NCBI GenBank assembly: GCA_963575745.1 | Contig: CAUYUJ010003592.1 | Coordinates: forward strand, 62,001-126,000 | From: Prorocentrum cordatum | Taxonomy: Eukaryota; Sar; Dinophyceae; Prorocentrales; Prorocentraceae | DNA length: 64,000 nucleotides | Direction: 5' to 3' | Shown: positions 1 through 10,572 of the stretch, in pieces | How positions within the stretch are numbered: position 1 is the first letter of the stretch | Layout: the number at the start of each line of letters is the position of its first letter | Notes under the pieces: model-generated | Databases searched by the model: none | What the model was told of the DNA's origin: nothing | Seen by the model: the letters and a program-made list of their open reading frames with translations, nothing else | Program-made: the position numbers and the translations under genes

Positions 1-739
1 CGCGCGCGCCGCCAATTATGGGTTCGCTGAGCTGTACCGTCAGAAATGGTTTTGGGTATTAAAAAAGTTGCAACACATGGACATCGGAAGCGATTCTGCT
101 CTCACCGTTTCTGTGGGACCATTCTCAGCATTCACAGCCGCTCTGCGCGCGTGCCGGGCAAGTACCAGAGGGGCCGGTGTCAGTTTCCAAACCCAGCGTC
201 AGGTTAGCGCCCGTGGCGTCAGATTAACCGCGGGGTGGGGTCTAAATCGAGAATGAGTGGATCCGAGCGTTGCGATCTGAGTACGAGTGAGAGTGAGGTT
301 GGGTGTGCGAGAGTCTTTGTGTGCGTGTGCGTATGGGTGTGAGTGAGTTGGACCGTGAGAAGATCTGAGTGCGAGGGTGAGTCCACGTGTGAGCGAGTGT
401 GTTCTGGGCGTAGGCTTGAGAAGGGTTCGAGAGAAGCCTGAACGCGAAATGAAGAAATAATAAGGAAAAGGGGCTGGGGTGAGGGGGCGGAGGCGGAGCC
501 GCGACACCAATAACAAGAGCGCCATGCTCCGGCTACGGTAAACAAGAAAGAGTTGTTGTTTCAGGTTCAGGCAAGTTTACTTGCACGGCGTTGGCCCCCC
601 CCCTCCCCACCCCGCCCCACCCCCTCGCCCCTCTTCAAACGACAACTGGCGAGCAAGTGCCTCTCGACTTGCGTGACTTCCGCACGTGCAGGTCGTTTGC
701 GGCTTCCTTCGAATTCAGCCCCCCCCCGGTCCATGCAAG
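1..739. other. no gene recognised; TG/GA-rich low-complexity sequence
   Basis: Nothing gene-like is supported. Positions about 280-400 are a degenerate GTGAG/GTGTGCG-rich stretch. Positions 594-635 are a C-rich run of CCCC and CCCACCCC blocks. Short open frames on both strands overlap one another and show no recognisable domain. Confidence 0.5.
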
Positions 740-917
740 TACAGTCGGGGCGCTGAAGAAGGAACCCTTCTCCTTTGGGAGGTGCTCGGTGTTCCTTGAT
801 TGTTTCAAAGTTTGCCTCGGGTTTTCCTGAGGTTCTCCATGGGACATCGAGGTTGAACTTCTGGGGAAAAGGGGCCTCGTTCCTTATTTTGGGTTCCTTA
901 GGTCAACGCCTACGAGT
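740..917 (+). repeat. TIR repeat family C, copy 1
   Basis: The left end (TACAGTC, then GGCGCTGAAGAAGGAACCC) is an imperfect inverted copy of the right end (GGGTTCCTTAGGTCAACGCC, ending near 910). The interior shares the series GGTGCTCGG-like block, TTCCT-GTTTC, CCTC-GGTTTTCCT and GGGGCCT-GTTCCTTATTTTGGGTTC with the copies at 30667-30846 and 57806-57996. It is non-coding and MITE-like. Confidence 0.65.
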
Positions 918-1433
918 CTAAAACAAAAGGCTCAGAGCACACGATATCTGAGTTGGGCGCAATGATTCAGGGGTCGGCGCCCGAGCCGCACACATTCGTA
1001 ACACTTCCCCGGTGCGCGAACTGCGCCCGGGGCGACGCCGTCGTGCGGGGAGGTGGGTCCGGCGCCGACCCAAGGTATCCGCGGACCCCCGGAGACCAGG
1101 ACGCAGATAAATCAGGACACGGAAGACCAAGGAAACGACTTCCTTTCCTGCAAAGTTACGTTTTTCAGCACCCGTGCATGTTTTGTTTGCTGCACTGCAG
1201 GTTTCGGGATTGTGTCCGGGTTTAGGGGTGTCTTGCAGGCTATGGAGGCCTGTGTCCAGGTTTATTCTGAAAATGCTGCAGTGCAGTATTTTGTTCGTGC
1301 CGCCGTTTGAAAGAATTGGTTTCGAGGGATGTTGGCTGTCCGGGTCTAGCGTGTCCGGGTCTACGGGGCCCTGATATCCGCTCGGAGTTCCTGAAGTTTT
1401 TGCTTATGAAGTCCTCTTGGTTCTCCTAAGTCG
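918..1433. other. no gene recognised; region upstream of the transporter remnant
   Basis: No coding domain was recognised. The first supported transporter codons are at 1434, after an in-frame TGA at 1407-1409. The sequence TTCTCCTAAG just before 1431 could be a 3' splice acceptor for an upstream exon, but no such exon encoding the missing N-terminal helices was found. A CTGCACTGCAG-like palindromic word occurs near 1190 and again near 1275. Confidence 0.35.
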
Positions 1434-2540
1434 ATGGTCATGCTGAAGACTCTGCCGGGGGCCAGGACCATAGGGATCGTTGTTGTTGGGCTCTACTCGT
1501 TCACGTCGTTGTGTGCTGCGATTGTGGGTTGCACGGTGTCTGTGCTTGTCTTGCAGCCTCTCATGGGCGACGTCAGCCATTTAGACACGGATGACCAAGT
1601 CGTGCCAGATCTTGCCGAATTCACGACATTGGAGAGCATCCTGAACATATTCGATGGGCTCGTTCCTGAGAATTTGGTTCTGGATGCCGCCGACGACCGC
1701 CTCCTTCCAGTCATTGTCGCCTCGATCATATTTGGACTGCTGGTCAAGGATAAGAATGAGGACGGGACCCTATCAACGACCCTGGTGGTGGTTCAAGAAT
1801 TAAGCGATGTGGTGGTGAGAGTCGTAACTACAGTGATGATGCTGGCACCTTTGGGAGCTGGCAGCTTGGTGTTCGCTGCAGCGACGAGATTGGACTTCGC
1901 AAAGACAGGTTTCGTCGTCATCGCATTTGTGCTTTCTGTCACGATCGGGCTCGGATTTCAATTCTTTGTCGTCTATCCGACTTTGATAACCTGCTTAGCG
2001 ATGCGAAATCCGATGAGGTACGTGCTCGGTATCACTCCAGCTCTCCTGACTGCGTTTGGGACCTCGTCGTCAGCTGCCGCCCTTCCAGTCACCCAGCAGT
2101 GCAGCATCGAGAGGAACAACATCCCGCCACACATTGCCAAGTTCGTACTAAGCTTGGGCGCCACGATCAACATGGACGGGACTGTCCTCTACCTAATCTG
2201 AGCAGTCTTCTTCATCGGCACCATCGAAGGAGTGACGTTCGGCTTCGGCAAGGTCGCCACGATGGTCGTGTTGGCGATGTTTTGCTCTCTGGGTACCGCT
2301 CCTGTCCCGAGCGCGAGCCTCGTGCTTCTCGCCACAATTATGACGAGCGTGGGTGTCCCGATCACCATGACTTTCGGCCTCATCTGGGCAGTGGACTGGC
2401 TGCTTGACAGGATGCGCACGGTAGTCAATGTTGCCGGGGACGGGTCGGTGGCGGCCGTCGTGGATAGACGTTATTGGCATGAGGATGGCGATGTTGAGCT
2501 CAGCGATTCTAGCGTTGATGATCGCTTCGAGGCCGAGTGA
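1434..2540 (+). pseudogene. SLC1/DAACS-family dicarboxylate/amino-acid:cation symporter, one in-frame stop
   Basis: By family, this is a sodium- or proton-coupled membrane symporter for glutamate, aspartate or neutral amino acids (EAAT/ASCT/GltPh type). The sequence shows a hydrophobic frame of about 255 codons up to TGA at 2199-2201. The same frame then continues without interruption to a TGA at 2538-2540. Before the stop is the signature LGATINMDGT of TM7. After it come the hairpin-2-like APVPSAS stretch and the TM8 signature DWLLDRMRTVVNVAGD, with the conserved D, R, T and N of the family. The N-terminal two or three helices seen in full-length proteins (about 400-550 residues) are missing or lie in an unrecognised upstream exon. 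No intron is visible inside, which fits a retroposed copy or one large exon. The stop may replace a Trp codon by one base change. Calling it a pseudogene is inference; the family assignment is firm. Confidence 0.85.
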
Positions 2541-3105
2541 CAAAAGCTCGGATGTTGGGATGGTCTCGCCCCGACGTTGCTGTAGGCTTGTCGTCGGCTG
2601 CCTGCGGCAATCCTCGCACCGCGTCAGCGCATCATCGCAGGTTGAAAGGTTGCAAATCAAAACCGAAGTTTTGCAAATAATACCCTTGCAAGTGAGAACC
2701 TAAGTGCAATCTTTCGTTGAAGACCCGTTCCAATATCCTGCCTGGACTGGTGCGGGTCTGGAACATCTCCTCCGCCGTCCTCCCGCCACCACTCCCCTTG
2801 GAGGGGTCGGTTCTCCTGGGGGGGGGCGTGGGGCCATCTTGGGGCTCGTTAAGGGGGATCTCGGGGCCATCTTGGAGAGGGTCCGTTGATTCATCTCACG
2901 GAGTTTTTCTTTACGTAGCACCCCGCAATTGCGGATAAGAGTGAAGGGGCGGGCGCGGGCGACGCGGGCGTCGAACGGGCGGACCTCGTGGCCCTCACCT
3001 TCCATGCCGATGGCGCCCTCCTCCTCCTCCTCCTCCTCCTCCTCTTCCTCGTGATTTGCGTGCTCTGGCAAGTTCAGCGCGGGGGGGATCGCTGGTGGGC
3101 CACCC
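2541..3105. other. no gene recognised; G-rich and CTC-rich sequence
   Basis: No domain was found. Positions 2815-2880 hold two similar GGGGCCATCTTGG blocks. Positions 3017-3050 are a (CTC)n microsatellite. Confidence 0.45.
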
Positions 3106-3680
3106 GGAACGAATGCAAAAAACAGCCCGCCGCAGGCGCCGAATTTTTGGCTCGTTCAGTGAACGTAGTTTGGGTCGCGGGTGTGTCGCGGGCTCACCAC
3201 CTCCACCTGGAAGGAATTCAAAAACAGCCCGCCGCAGGCGCCGAAAAGTTTGATTTGCACACTGAACGCGGTTTGGGTCTTAGGGTCTCCACCTGGAACG
3301 AATGGAAAAGAAACCCGCCGCAGGCTCCGAAGTTTTTGCTTGTTCAGTCAACGTAGTTTGGGTCGCGGGTGGGTCGCGAGCTCTCCACCTCCACCTGGAG
3401 GGAATTCAAAAACAGCCCGCCGCAGGCGCCGAAAATATTGATTTGTACACTGAACGCGGTTTGGGTCGCGGGTTGGTCGCAGGTTCTCCACCTCGAACGG
3501 ATGCAAAAGAAACCCGCCGCAGGCGCCGAACATTTTGGGTGGGTCGCGGGGTGAGTCGCGGGTGGGTCGCCGTGGATCGCGGGTGGGTCGCGGGTGCGGT
3601 TTGGGTCGCGGGTGGGTCGCAGGTTCTCCACTTGGAACGGATGCAAAAGAATCCCGCCGCAGGCGCCGAAAATTGTGGGT
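3106..3680 (+). repeat. six-copy interspersed tandem repeat, ~90-140 bp spacing
   Basis: The word GCCGCAGGCGCCGAA or a one-base variant recurs six times (units starting near 3109, 3210, 3297, 3399, 3496 and 3636). Each is preceded by GAACGRATGCAAAAR or GGAATTCAAAAACA, and most are followed by a TTTGGGTCGCGGGT block. Alternating unit types (GAACG... and GGAATTC...) suggest a two-part higher-order unit. The overlapping Gly/Arg/Val-rich reading frames are composition artefacts. Confidence 0.8.
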
Positions 3681-3815
3681 GGATCGCGGGGTGGGTCGCG
3701 GGTGGGTCGCCGGTGGGTCGCCGGTGGGTCGCGGGTGGGTCGCGGGGTGGGTCGCGGGTGGGTCGCGGGTGGGTCGCGGGGCGGGTCGCGGGTGGGTCGC
3801 GGGGCGAGTCGCGGG
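3530..3815 (+). repeat. 11-bp minisatellite (GTGGGTCGCGG)n
   Basis: More than fifteen near-exact copies of an 11-mer GTGGGTCGCGG occur, with GTGGGTCGCCG and GCGAGTCGCGG variants. They are interrupted once (3605-3680) by a unit of the neighbouring repeat. The array grows out of a motif already present at the end of each upstream unit, which suggests local amplification by slippage or unequal exchange. Confidence 0.85.
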
Positions 3816-3822
3816 CGGGACG

Positions 3823-3868
3823 ACGACGACAAACAACAAACAACAACAAACAACAACAACAACAAGAA
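3823..3868 (+). repeat. (AAC)n microsatellite
   Basis: ACGACGACAAACAAC followed by repeated AAC units forms a short A-rich microsatellite at the edge of the GC-rich minisatellite. Confidence 0.8.
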
Positions 3869-4045
3869 GAATCCTCATCGCGGAATTCCAGTTGAGCCAC
3901 GCACCCAGGGACAGTGAATGACCGTTCGGTTCAGCCCCCTCACTCTGATTAGATGAGGCCCGAGTGAGGTGCCACGAAGACGGATTATGCCAGATTGAAC
4001 CCAAGATTGAGCGAGATTAAGCGGAAGTCTTTGGAATTAGGCCCG

Positions 4046-4211
4046 TCCTTCCACCTCCACTTTCCATATTTTCCAGCTTCCGCGGAGGGCGCGGAAGAAT
4101 TCAGCAAAATCATAGACATCTTACCCACATAAATCGTATCGAGAAAGGTGAGGAAGGTTCTGGCGGAAGGTCTGGAAGAATGAGGTATGAGTTTGGACCC
4201 CCTCGGACAGT
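4046..4211 (+). repeat. dispersed repeat family H, copy 1
   Basis: It begins CCTTCCACCTCCACTTTCC, has a central GGCGCGGAAGAATTC block, and ends with ATCGTATCGAGAAAGG and GGCGGAAGGTCTGGAAG, then CCCCTCGGACAGTG. The same order of blocks recurs at 4526, 6362, 41437 and 44346, and inverted at 41775. The ends are loosely complementary (CTTCCACC against GGCGGAAGG), so a degraded foldback element is likely. Confidence 0.6.
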
Positions 4212-4525
4212 GACAGAAAACATGATGGGTGTTTTATTCGCTATTCTACCCTTCGGGATGTTGCAGTGTGCGACGCTTGCACGCTGATCGACAACGCTCG
4301 ATCGCAATTGGCACTTCCATCTGCTGCTCGCGCCTGAGGGCCCTCTTGCGCCGCCGACTCAAAATATGCTCGCCTGCTGGCGGCCCGCTCCGGCCCTCGG
4401 GATGGGAAGCCGGTCCAGGCCGCGATTGTCCGGTGAGGGCGTGACGTGCACGCGCGCTTCTCCGAAGCGCCGCGCGCCAAATGCCCACGGTCAGGCTGCC
4501 GAGAGCCCAAATTTTTCGCGGGCTC

Positions 4526-4722
4526 GCCCTTCCACCTCCGCCTGTTTCACACCCTCCGACCTCCGCGGAAGGTGCGGAAGAGCTCGTCAGCATTTTTGGA
4601 AGCCTTTCGCAGCTCAAGCAAACACACACATTCATAGCGTATGTCGAGAGGTGGGGCGGAAGGTTAGGGCGCAAGGTCCAGAAGGATTTGAGGGAGTTTT
4701 GGGCCCCTCTCGGGCAGTGGCG
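4526..4722 (+). repeat. dispersed repeat family H, copy 2
   Basis: The block order is CCTTCCACCTCCGCC, ACCTCCGCGGAAGGTGCGGAAG, then GTCGAGAGGTGGGGCGGAAGG and CCCCTCTCGGGCAGTGG. It matches copy 1, whose start lies 480 bp upstream in the same orientation. Confidence 0.6.
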
Positions 4723-4868
4723 AAGAGCACGACGGGTGAGTTTGTTCTGTTGCTCTTGCAGCTCTCTTCGCCCTCCGGTGGCCCGCGCCGACCTTGGGGG
4801 CCGGGTGGTCAAAAGCGAGGTAGGTTTGTTTTTCCCCTACCTCTGGGGGTCGACACAGTCAAGCAGTG

Positions 4869-5098
4869 GCGAAGCGTCCTGGCTCGCCTGAATCCCCACC
4901 TAAGCATGTTCTAAGAACTTTTTATGGTCTGCACGAACTGTGACCAAGCTTGCTTTGTCTATCTTGTTTGAACGCATCGGGTTCCGGTTTTAGGAACATT
5001 GCTGTTGTTTTGAAAACCTTTCTGTGCTCTAAGAACATTTCGGGGTAGGCCTATAGGAATGCCGAGACAGTCGGTCTCTGCTGAACCTGTCGTTCCCA
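4869..5098 (+). repeat. dispersed repeat family I, copy 1
   Basis: It starts GCGAAGCGTCCTGGCTCGCC and continues through AGCATGTTCTAAGAAC and TGGTCTGCACGAACTGT to GGCCTATAGGAATGCC and CAGTCGGTCTCTGCTGAACC. The same series is found at 32831-33036 and 35372-35592. It is non-coding. Confidence 0.65.
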
Positions 5099-5743
5099 GG
5101 GCCCAGTAAGGGCACGCCGTGCCTTTAGTGTAGTGCTCGGTTGCCCGCTCGTCGAGCTTGCGTGGCACGGCTGGCATTGGCCTTGCTGGGGCCTCCTAGG
5201 GTAGGGCATCTTGGGGAGATCTCAAGGCTTTTTGGGAGCTCATTGTACCATTTTTGGGAGCGGCCTTTGGCTTGCGCCATAGTTGTCGAAAGGCCAAACT
5301 GGTCCCAGCGCGGTTTTCAAACGGCGTGCGCAGTATGTGGGGGCTCGCCTTCGGAAAATTGCTGAAGGTTTCCACGGGAAGTAAGACTCGACTACACGTA
5401 AGAGTCATCCTTCACCTGAGTGACCTTGGGTTCGGGCTCACCGGGGCCCCCCGATCGCCGAGCGCGATGCCATAGTAGCGGCCTGCGCGCACCCAAAAAA
5501 GCCGCGCACCAAAGGTCACTCCTGCACAGAGACACTCTTGCGCGTAGCCGAAAGAAGTACTCTAATTCGACCCAAGGTGTCGCAGACGCGGCGGATTGCG
5601 AGCCACGCTCGCTGCCAGTGGCAGCGCTGTGCTTCTGCTTGTGTCCGTCGCAGTGGCTTGCCGCACTTGGGCGCCCACTCAGCCTGTGGGTGCTCGTCTT
5701 GGCGAAGTGCTTCCTGCAGCAGGATGCTGTGCGTCAAGGTCGG
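5099..5743. other. no gene recognised
   Basis: Several overlapping open frames occur, none with a recognisable domain. A partial family-J-like word (GTAAGACTCGACTACACGTAAG) lies near 5381-5402. Confidence 0.4.
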
Positions 5744-5945
5744 GGGAACGTAAGATTCGAGTGCGCCAGGACTCGGGTTTGCCGACCCTTCTGGACGAGC
5801 GCGTCCTGGATTTGTTCGATCCAGTTTTCGTGGGATGTCTGCAGCGGGAACTCGCGTCAAATTCCAGATTTGGGTTTCGTCATTTTCATGATTGCCCCCG
5901 CCACGCCAACCCCAGTGCCCCGAACCCGAGTCTTACATCTTCCCG
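5744..5945 (+). repeat. TIR repeat family J, copy 1
   Basis: The left end AACGTAAGATTCGAGTGCG is an inverted copy of the right end CCCGAACCCGAGTCTTAC. The interior blocks TTCTGGACGAGCGCG, GTTCGATCCAGTTTTCG, TGCAGCGGGAACTCGCGTCAAAT and GGTTTCGTCAT-TTCATGAT recur in order at 39078-39275. It is a MITE-like element. The open frame across it is incidental. Confidence 0.7.
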
Positions 5946-6361
5946 ACAAGGATGTGCCCGGCTGAGCTGTTGTTGTTTTTACGGGCGCGAGCTCTCATCT
6001 CCATCCATTGGTGATCGCCGTGCGCTGCACACCGATGTTGTGCAGCCTCGCTGAATTTCAGGTGGCAGCATTTGAGAACAACAATTTTCTGTGGAGAACA
6101 TCGAGGTTCCAATTCCTGCCCCGTCGGGGGGAGGGCAGGGGGGCGCTTCATTCAGACACGACAGTAATCAGATGTTCTCTGAATCGGAACTGAGCGTCGT
6201 GCATTTTTGTCATTTGGCTCGCACAGCACAGTGGCTGACAGCTGTGCCTGCCGTTGCCAGGCGCGAAAGGTGCCCGTTGAACCACACGAGTTCCTCGTTC
6301 TTGGACCGTCGTCTTTGTACAGTTACGCTGCCGAGAGCAAAAACCTGCGTGGACTCACACT
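5946..6361. other. no gene recognised
   Basis: There is no domain, microsatellite or inverted repeat of note. Confidence 0.4.
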
Positions 6362-6500
6362 CCTCCACCTCAACCTTCCATATACTTTCCGACCTCCTCG
6401 GAGAGTGCGGAATAAGTCATCGAAGCGCATGGAAATTGTACGCCGTTCAAGAAACCCACGTCGATCATATCATAAGAAGTGGGGGAAGTCCGGAACATTG
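6362..6500 (+). repeat. dispersed repeat family H, copy 3
   Basis: CTCCACCTCAACCTTCCATA, GACCTCCTCGGAGAGTGCGG and GAAACCCACGTCGATCATATC match, in order, the copies at 4046 and 41437. Confidence 0.55.
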
Positions 6501-6684
6501 AGGGAGGGGGACATGCGAATTTCCCTTCGGGGGGACGCGAAGAGGATCGCGCTCTGCGAGTTGCGGTCTTGGCCAGAGCAGCTGGCCTCCTTATCGGGGG
6601 CGGCGCGCGAGTTCGATCGCGCGAAGGTGTAGAGATAGCCGCGCGTCTCGCATCGCCAGGCGCGACGCGCGAAGCCAAGCGACC

Positions 6685-6935
6685 TAGATGTTTCGGGTCG
6701 GAGCTGGATCCCCCTCCCCACAATTCTCCGCGACGGGGGAAGGGGGAAGTGAGGAGGAGAAGGCATGTACTCAGAAGGCGGCGGGACTATCGCCGGAGCC
6801 CTCGCGCCATCTTTGAGGTTGCTCTGTGTCTCCCGGTCAGGCTCAGGAGACTTCTCAGCAGCCTGGGGGACTTCCGGGCCTTGCGAATAGGCCCGCCCCC
6901 TCTGGCTTCCGCCCCCTTGGGCTCGCCGCCAAACC
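6685..6935 (+). repeat. TIR repeat family G, degenerate copy 1
   Basis: Positions 6741-6790 (GAGAAGGC, CTCAGAAGGCGGCGGGA, TCGCC) and 6840-6930 (CTTCTCAGCAGCCTGGGGGACTTCC, GGGCTCGCCGCC) resemble the two arms of the elements at 32408, 36046 and 57048. A related word AGATGTTTCGGGTCGGAGC at 6688 is echoed by AGATGTTTTGGGGCGGAGC at 6940. Confidence 0.4.
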
Positions 6936-7333
6936 TCAGAGATGTTTTGGGGCGGAGCCGGACGTCTCTCCCCACACCTCCTCGGGGCGGCGCCAGGTGC
7001 CCCGCCAGAGGTGAGGACAGGATGGGGATTTTCCAGCGCCCGACGTGTCTGCTTGTGTGCAGTGGGTCCATTTCTTTGTTGGCCTCCCCCCCCCCCACCC
7101 CTCCCCCCGACGGGCAGCATGGATGACCAGGCGTCTGGGGACCAGGGGGACTCGTTGAAGCTGTTGCCTGTTTTTTTAATCAGCGGTCAAGAGCCGGTTC
7201 TGGGCTCCAGAGCCGTCTAGGCACACTCTTCGGGGCGAAACGCAAGCCGTGGGGAAGGATCGAGAGTTACAGGGTCCCACGTTTTCGGAAAAGATGACTC
7301 GCCAGAGTTCTGAGGATACAGCTGAGATTCCTT

Positions 7334-7575
7334 CTAGGCCTCCTAGATGGTGTCGGAGTAGATGGGGTCAGAGGATCGGGCCGCATCGCCGATACATCGC
7401 CGATGCGGCTCGATGTGAAGCCCGACTTGCTCCACGTCGACGTCGCCAATGCATCGCCCACGTCGACGATGCATCGCCGGTGCATCGCCGGTGCATCGCC
7501 GATGCATCGCCGATGTGTCGGCGGTGCGGCGCGATCCTCCGACCCCAGCTACTCCGACCCCATCTGGGAGGCCTC
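7334..7575 (+). repeat. TIR repeat family E, copy 1, with internal GATGCATCGCC array
   Basis: The arms of about 50 bp are near-perfect inverted copies: AGGCCTCCTAGATGGTGTCG at the left against CGACCCCATCTGGGAGGCCT at the right. Between them (7400-7530) is a 12-bp tandem motif GATGCATCGCCG, itself containing the palindrome GATGCATC. A shorter copy lies at 52606-52717. Confidence 0.8.
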
Positions 7576-8219
7576 TATTCCTGTCCTCTTATCTGGCCCG
7601 CGACCAGCTTGCTTCCCATGGCTGCTCTGCAAGATACGAGCTGATCGCTCCAGAGCCAGGTCAAGCACCTAGGGCGTTCTGCAGCGCTCCGTAATGGCCG
7701 CGGCGCGCACTGCCCACTGCATTTGTTCCCTGATTATCTTTTTCCCGATCGGGGCGATTCACAGGGAATCCAATTAATTTTCTCGCGATGAATGATTACG
7801 CGGGGCGATTTCACCGAGGGGTGCCATGTTTAACGCAGGTTTGAGAAATTCCTGCATCAGTTCCTGAATTCAACTGGTTGAGGCATACTTTCTCTAACGT
7901 CGCACCGAAGATGGAACAACAATCGAAAGGCACATGCATGTTGTTGCGCCACAGCCGAATCCATGTTGTGTGTTGTGGCGCCCCAGGCCCCCCCGCCATA
8001 ACATCTTAATTGAATGACCTCCTGCGTCGGGATTCCTTTGTGTCACACATGCCATTCCTCCACACGTGAAGAAGGGAAGTGTATTCAGATAGATTGGGGG
8101 CGTTTCGCTCGGGACACCCTTGGAATTTGCCTGTTTGGCCCCTGGTTGGCCTGGTTTGGCTAGGATTGGCTTGGTTTTGTAGAGCGCCCCGCCTGAGAAA
8201 TCTAATGAGTTAGCCTCGT
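7576..8219. other. no gene recognised
   Basis: The sequence is mixed, with no domain or strong repeat. Confidence 0.4.
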
Positions 8220-8645
8220 TAGGGCTATGGTTTGGCATGGTGTGGGGCTGATTTGTCTTGAATTGGGAGCGGTTTCAACTGAGACGTCTTGGTTTGGGAG
8301 CGGTTGGCAACATATTCTCTTGGTTTGCATGGTTTGTCTTTGCTTGAGAGCGGCTTCTCTTGGTATGCCCTTGCGATTTGCCCGAATTGTAAATCTTCGC
8401 CGCGCACTTTGCTACGATTTGCCAGGTTTGGCCTGGACGGGTATGGTTTGACCTAGTTTCGCCTCATACGTTCTGACGGTTTGTTTGGTGGGGCCTGATC
8501 TGGAGCAAGCTACGTTGTGTAAACTACGTGGTTCAAATTATGTGGCGCAAGTTTGTGCAGTGTAAGCTTTGTGGTGCAATAGTTACGGCACATTCCATGT
8601 GGTGCAAGTTCTGTGGTGTAGTGAATTGTAGTGCAGACCCCACTT
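8220..8645 (+). repeat. degenerate G/T-rich tandem repeats
   Basis: Positions 8225-8470 contain scattered GGTTTG, CTTGGTTTG and TTGGGAGCGG words. Positions 8510-8640 contain diverged copies of a ~14-bp motif like GTTNTGTGGTGCAA. Both look like decayed minisatellites. Confidence 0.5.
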
Positions 8646-9339
8646 GTTTTCGCCCTCGCTAATCTGCGATTGGCTACAAGCGGGCCTTGTCCCGTGGACC
8701 AACGTTCGGAGAACTGTATCTTGAGCCCGCGGGTGCTGCAAACCCACATTGGTTCGCCTCTACTGACATGCCGGCGGCTTCGAACCTGCATTGGCCCGTG
8801 GACTTGAGAGTCAGGAGAGCATCCTGCCGAGCCTGTAGAGTGCCCTAGGGAAACCTTCCCAATCGCGATCAACAACTCGGAAGTCGCAAGGATATCAATA
8901 CATTGCCAAATGATTTCTGAAAGCGAAGAAAGGGTAATTTGGCGTCATGGGAGCGAAATGTATGTCACATCGATCGTGTGTTTCTTCCCGCCTGTATGCA
9001 GGACACCTTGACCTCCCACCGATACCCGTAACACCACACTTCGAAATTAAGCAACCCTAGCCTTCGCCAGAAAGTAAAGTAACAGGGGCCGCAAGGGAAC
9101 CAATCAAGACGTTACACGGACGGAGCACCAAATGGTTCTAATCAAACTAGAGGGCCTTGTGGCAGCACACCCTAAACAGTTTGACACAGGGGCTTGGCAG
9201 TCCACCACCTGGCTCGTCGTACTGTAAGTACTACTACACTAATGTGTTAACACTATTGAACTATCATGGGCTACCGCTGCGACTGCTAACTCTATGTTTC
9301 AGTGAACGAACCAATGCGGATGTGTCTGATGGTTTCTTA
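8646..9339. other. no gene recognised
   Basis: There is no supported coding region. Positions 9010-9060 have a weak resemblance to a 5S rRNA internal segment (CTTCGAAATTAAGC), judged insufficient. Confidence 0.4.
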
Positions 9340-9447
9340 GTATTGTTGTCATTCCTGTTGTTGCCGCCACTACTAAAACTACTACTGCTACCACCACGAT
9401 TGCTACTACTACTACTGCTACGATTACTACTACTACTGCTACTACTG

Positions 9448-9484
<37 letters not shown>

Positions 9485-9487
9485 GAT

Positions 9488-9520
<33 letters not shown>

Positions 9521-9566
9521 CACGACTACTCGCATTACAATTACTATAATGTTTGTACTGCTGCTA

Positions 9567-9604
<38 letters not shown>

Positions 9605-9876
9605 ACTGCAGCGACTACTGATTACTAGTATTGGTAGTAGTAGTAGTAGTAGTAGTAGTACTACTACTACTGCTACTACTTGTGCTACAGCTGCGACTGG
9701 TACTACTACTACTACTACTACGACTACTACTACTTCTACGACGACTACTACTACTACTACTATTATTACTACTACTACTACTATTACTACGACGATTACT
9801 GCTATTACATCTACGACTACTACGACTACTACGACTACTACCACGACTACTACTAGTATGCGTACTACTACTACTG

Positions 9877-9933
<57 letters not shown>

Positions 9934-10110
9934 GTACCACTACTGCTACTATTACTGCTCCTCCTGCAGCTACTACTACGACTGATATTACGACTACTAC
10001 GACTACGACGACTAGCATTTTTCATTTATTCTGGGAACTATCATTTATTTTCCTACTACTACTACTACTACTACTATTACTACTACGACGACTACTATTA
10101 CGACCACTAC
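9340..10110 (+). repeat. long (ACT/CTA)n trinucleotide tract with local strand inversions
   Basis: About 750 bp are almost entirely ACT or CTA triplets, with CTG, CGA, TTA and CAT variants. A GTA-rich block (9628-9661) runs in the opposite sense and is followed at once by CTA again, making a local palindrome. The homopolymeric reading frames here (poly-Leu, Thr, Val, Ser) are not genes. Confidence 0.95.
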
Positions 10111-10344
10111 AACGAGAACGTTTACGACTACCATGATTGCTAATCTTATTACGACCACTAATATGATTACATCTACAGCTACATTTACAATTGCAATTGC
10201 AAGTACAAACTACAACTACAACTACAATTACGTCTTCTGCCGAACGACAAATATTGATAAACTGCTGCTACACCTACCCCTACACAAGTTACTGGTACGT
10301 CTTACGTTCACGCCGACATTGATGTCAATAGCAGTGTTTATTCT

Positions 10345-10572
10345 CATGCTGATACGGTACAAGGGGGGGCAGGGAGACAACAGACGGCAATGGGAGACAC
10401 TGGGAGGCAATGGGAGGCGTCTGTATACAACGGGACACACGAGGAGGCGTTTGGAGACACTGGGGGACACCGGGAGACAACAGGAGAGAGCGGTGGGCAA
10501 TCGGAGAGACTGGGAGACAAGGCGAGACCACGGGAGGCATTGGGAGAAACCGGGAGGCAACGGGTGACAACT
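10345..10572 (+). repeat. ~10-bp degenerate repeat (GGGAGACAMT)n
   Basis: GGGAGACA, GGGAGGCA and related decamers recur about twenty times. Short TACAACTACAACTACAA repeats precede them at 10205-10230. Confidence 0.75.

Noticed and set aside
9001-9120. Possible 5S rRNA gene
   Set aside because: Only CTTCGAAATTAAGC resembles a 5S internal region; the remaining helices and terminal complementarity could not be drawn.
9299-10143. Long poly-Val, poly-Leu, poly-Thr, poly-Ser and poly-Arg reading frames on both strands
   Set aside because: They are translations of the ACT/AGT trinucleotide tract in all frames; no non-repeat domain is attached.
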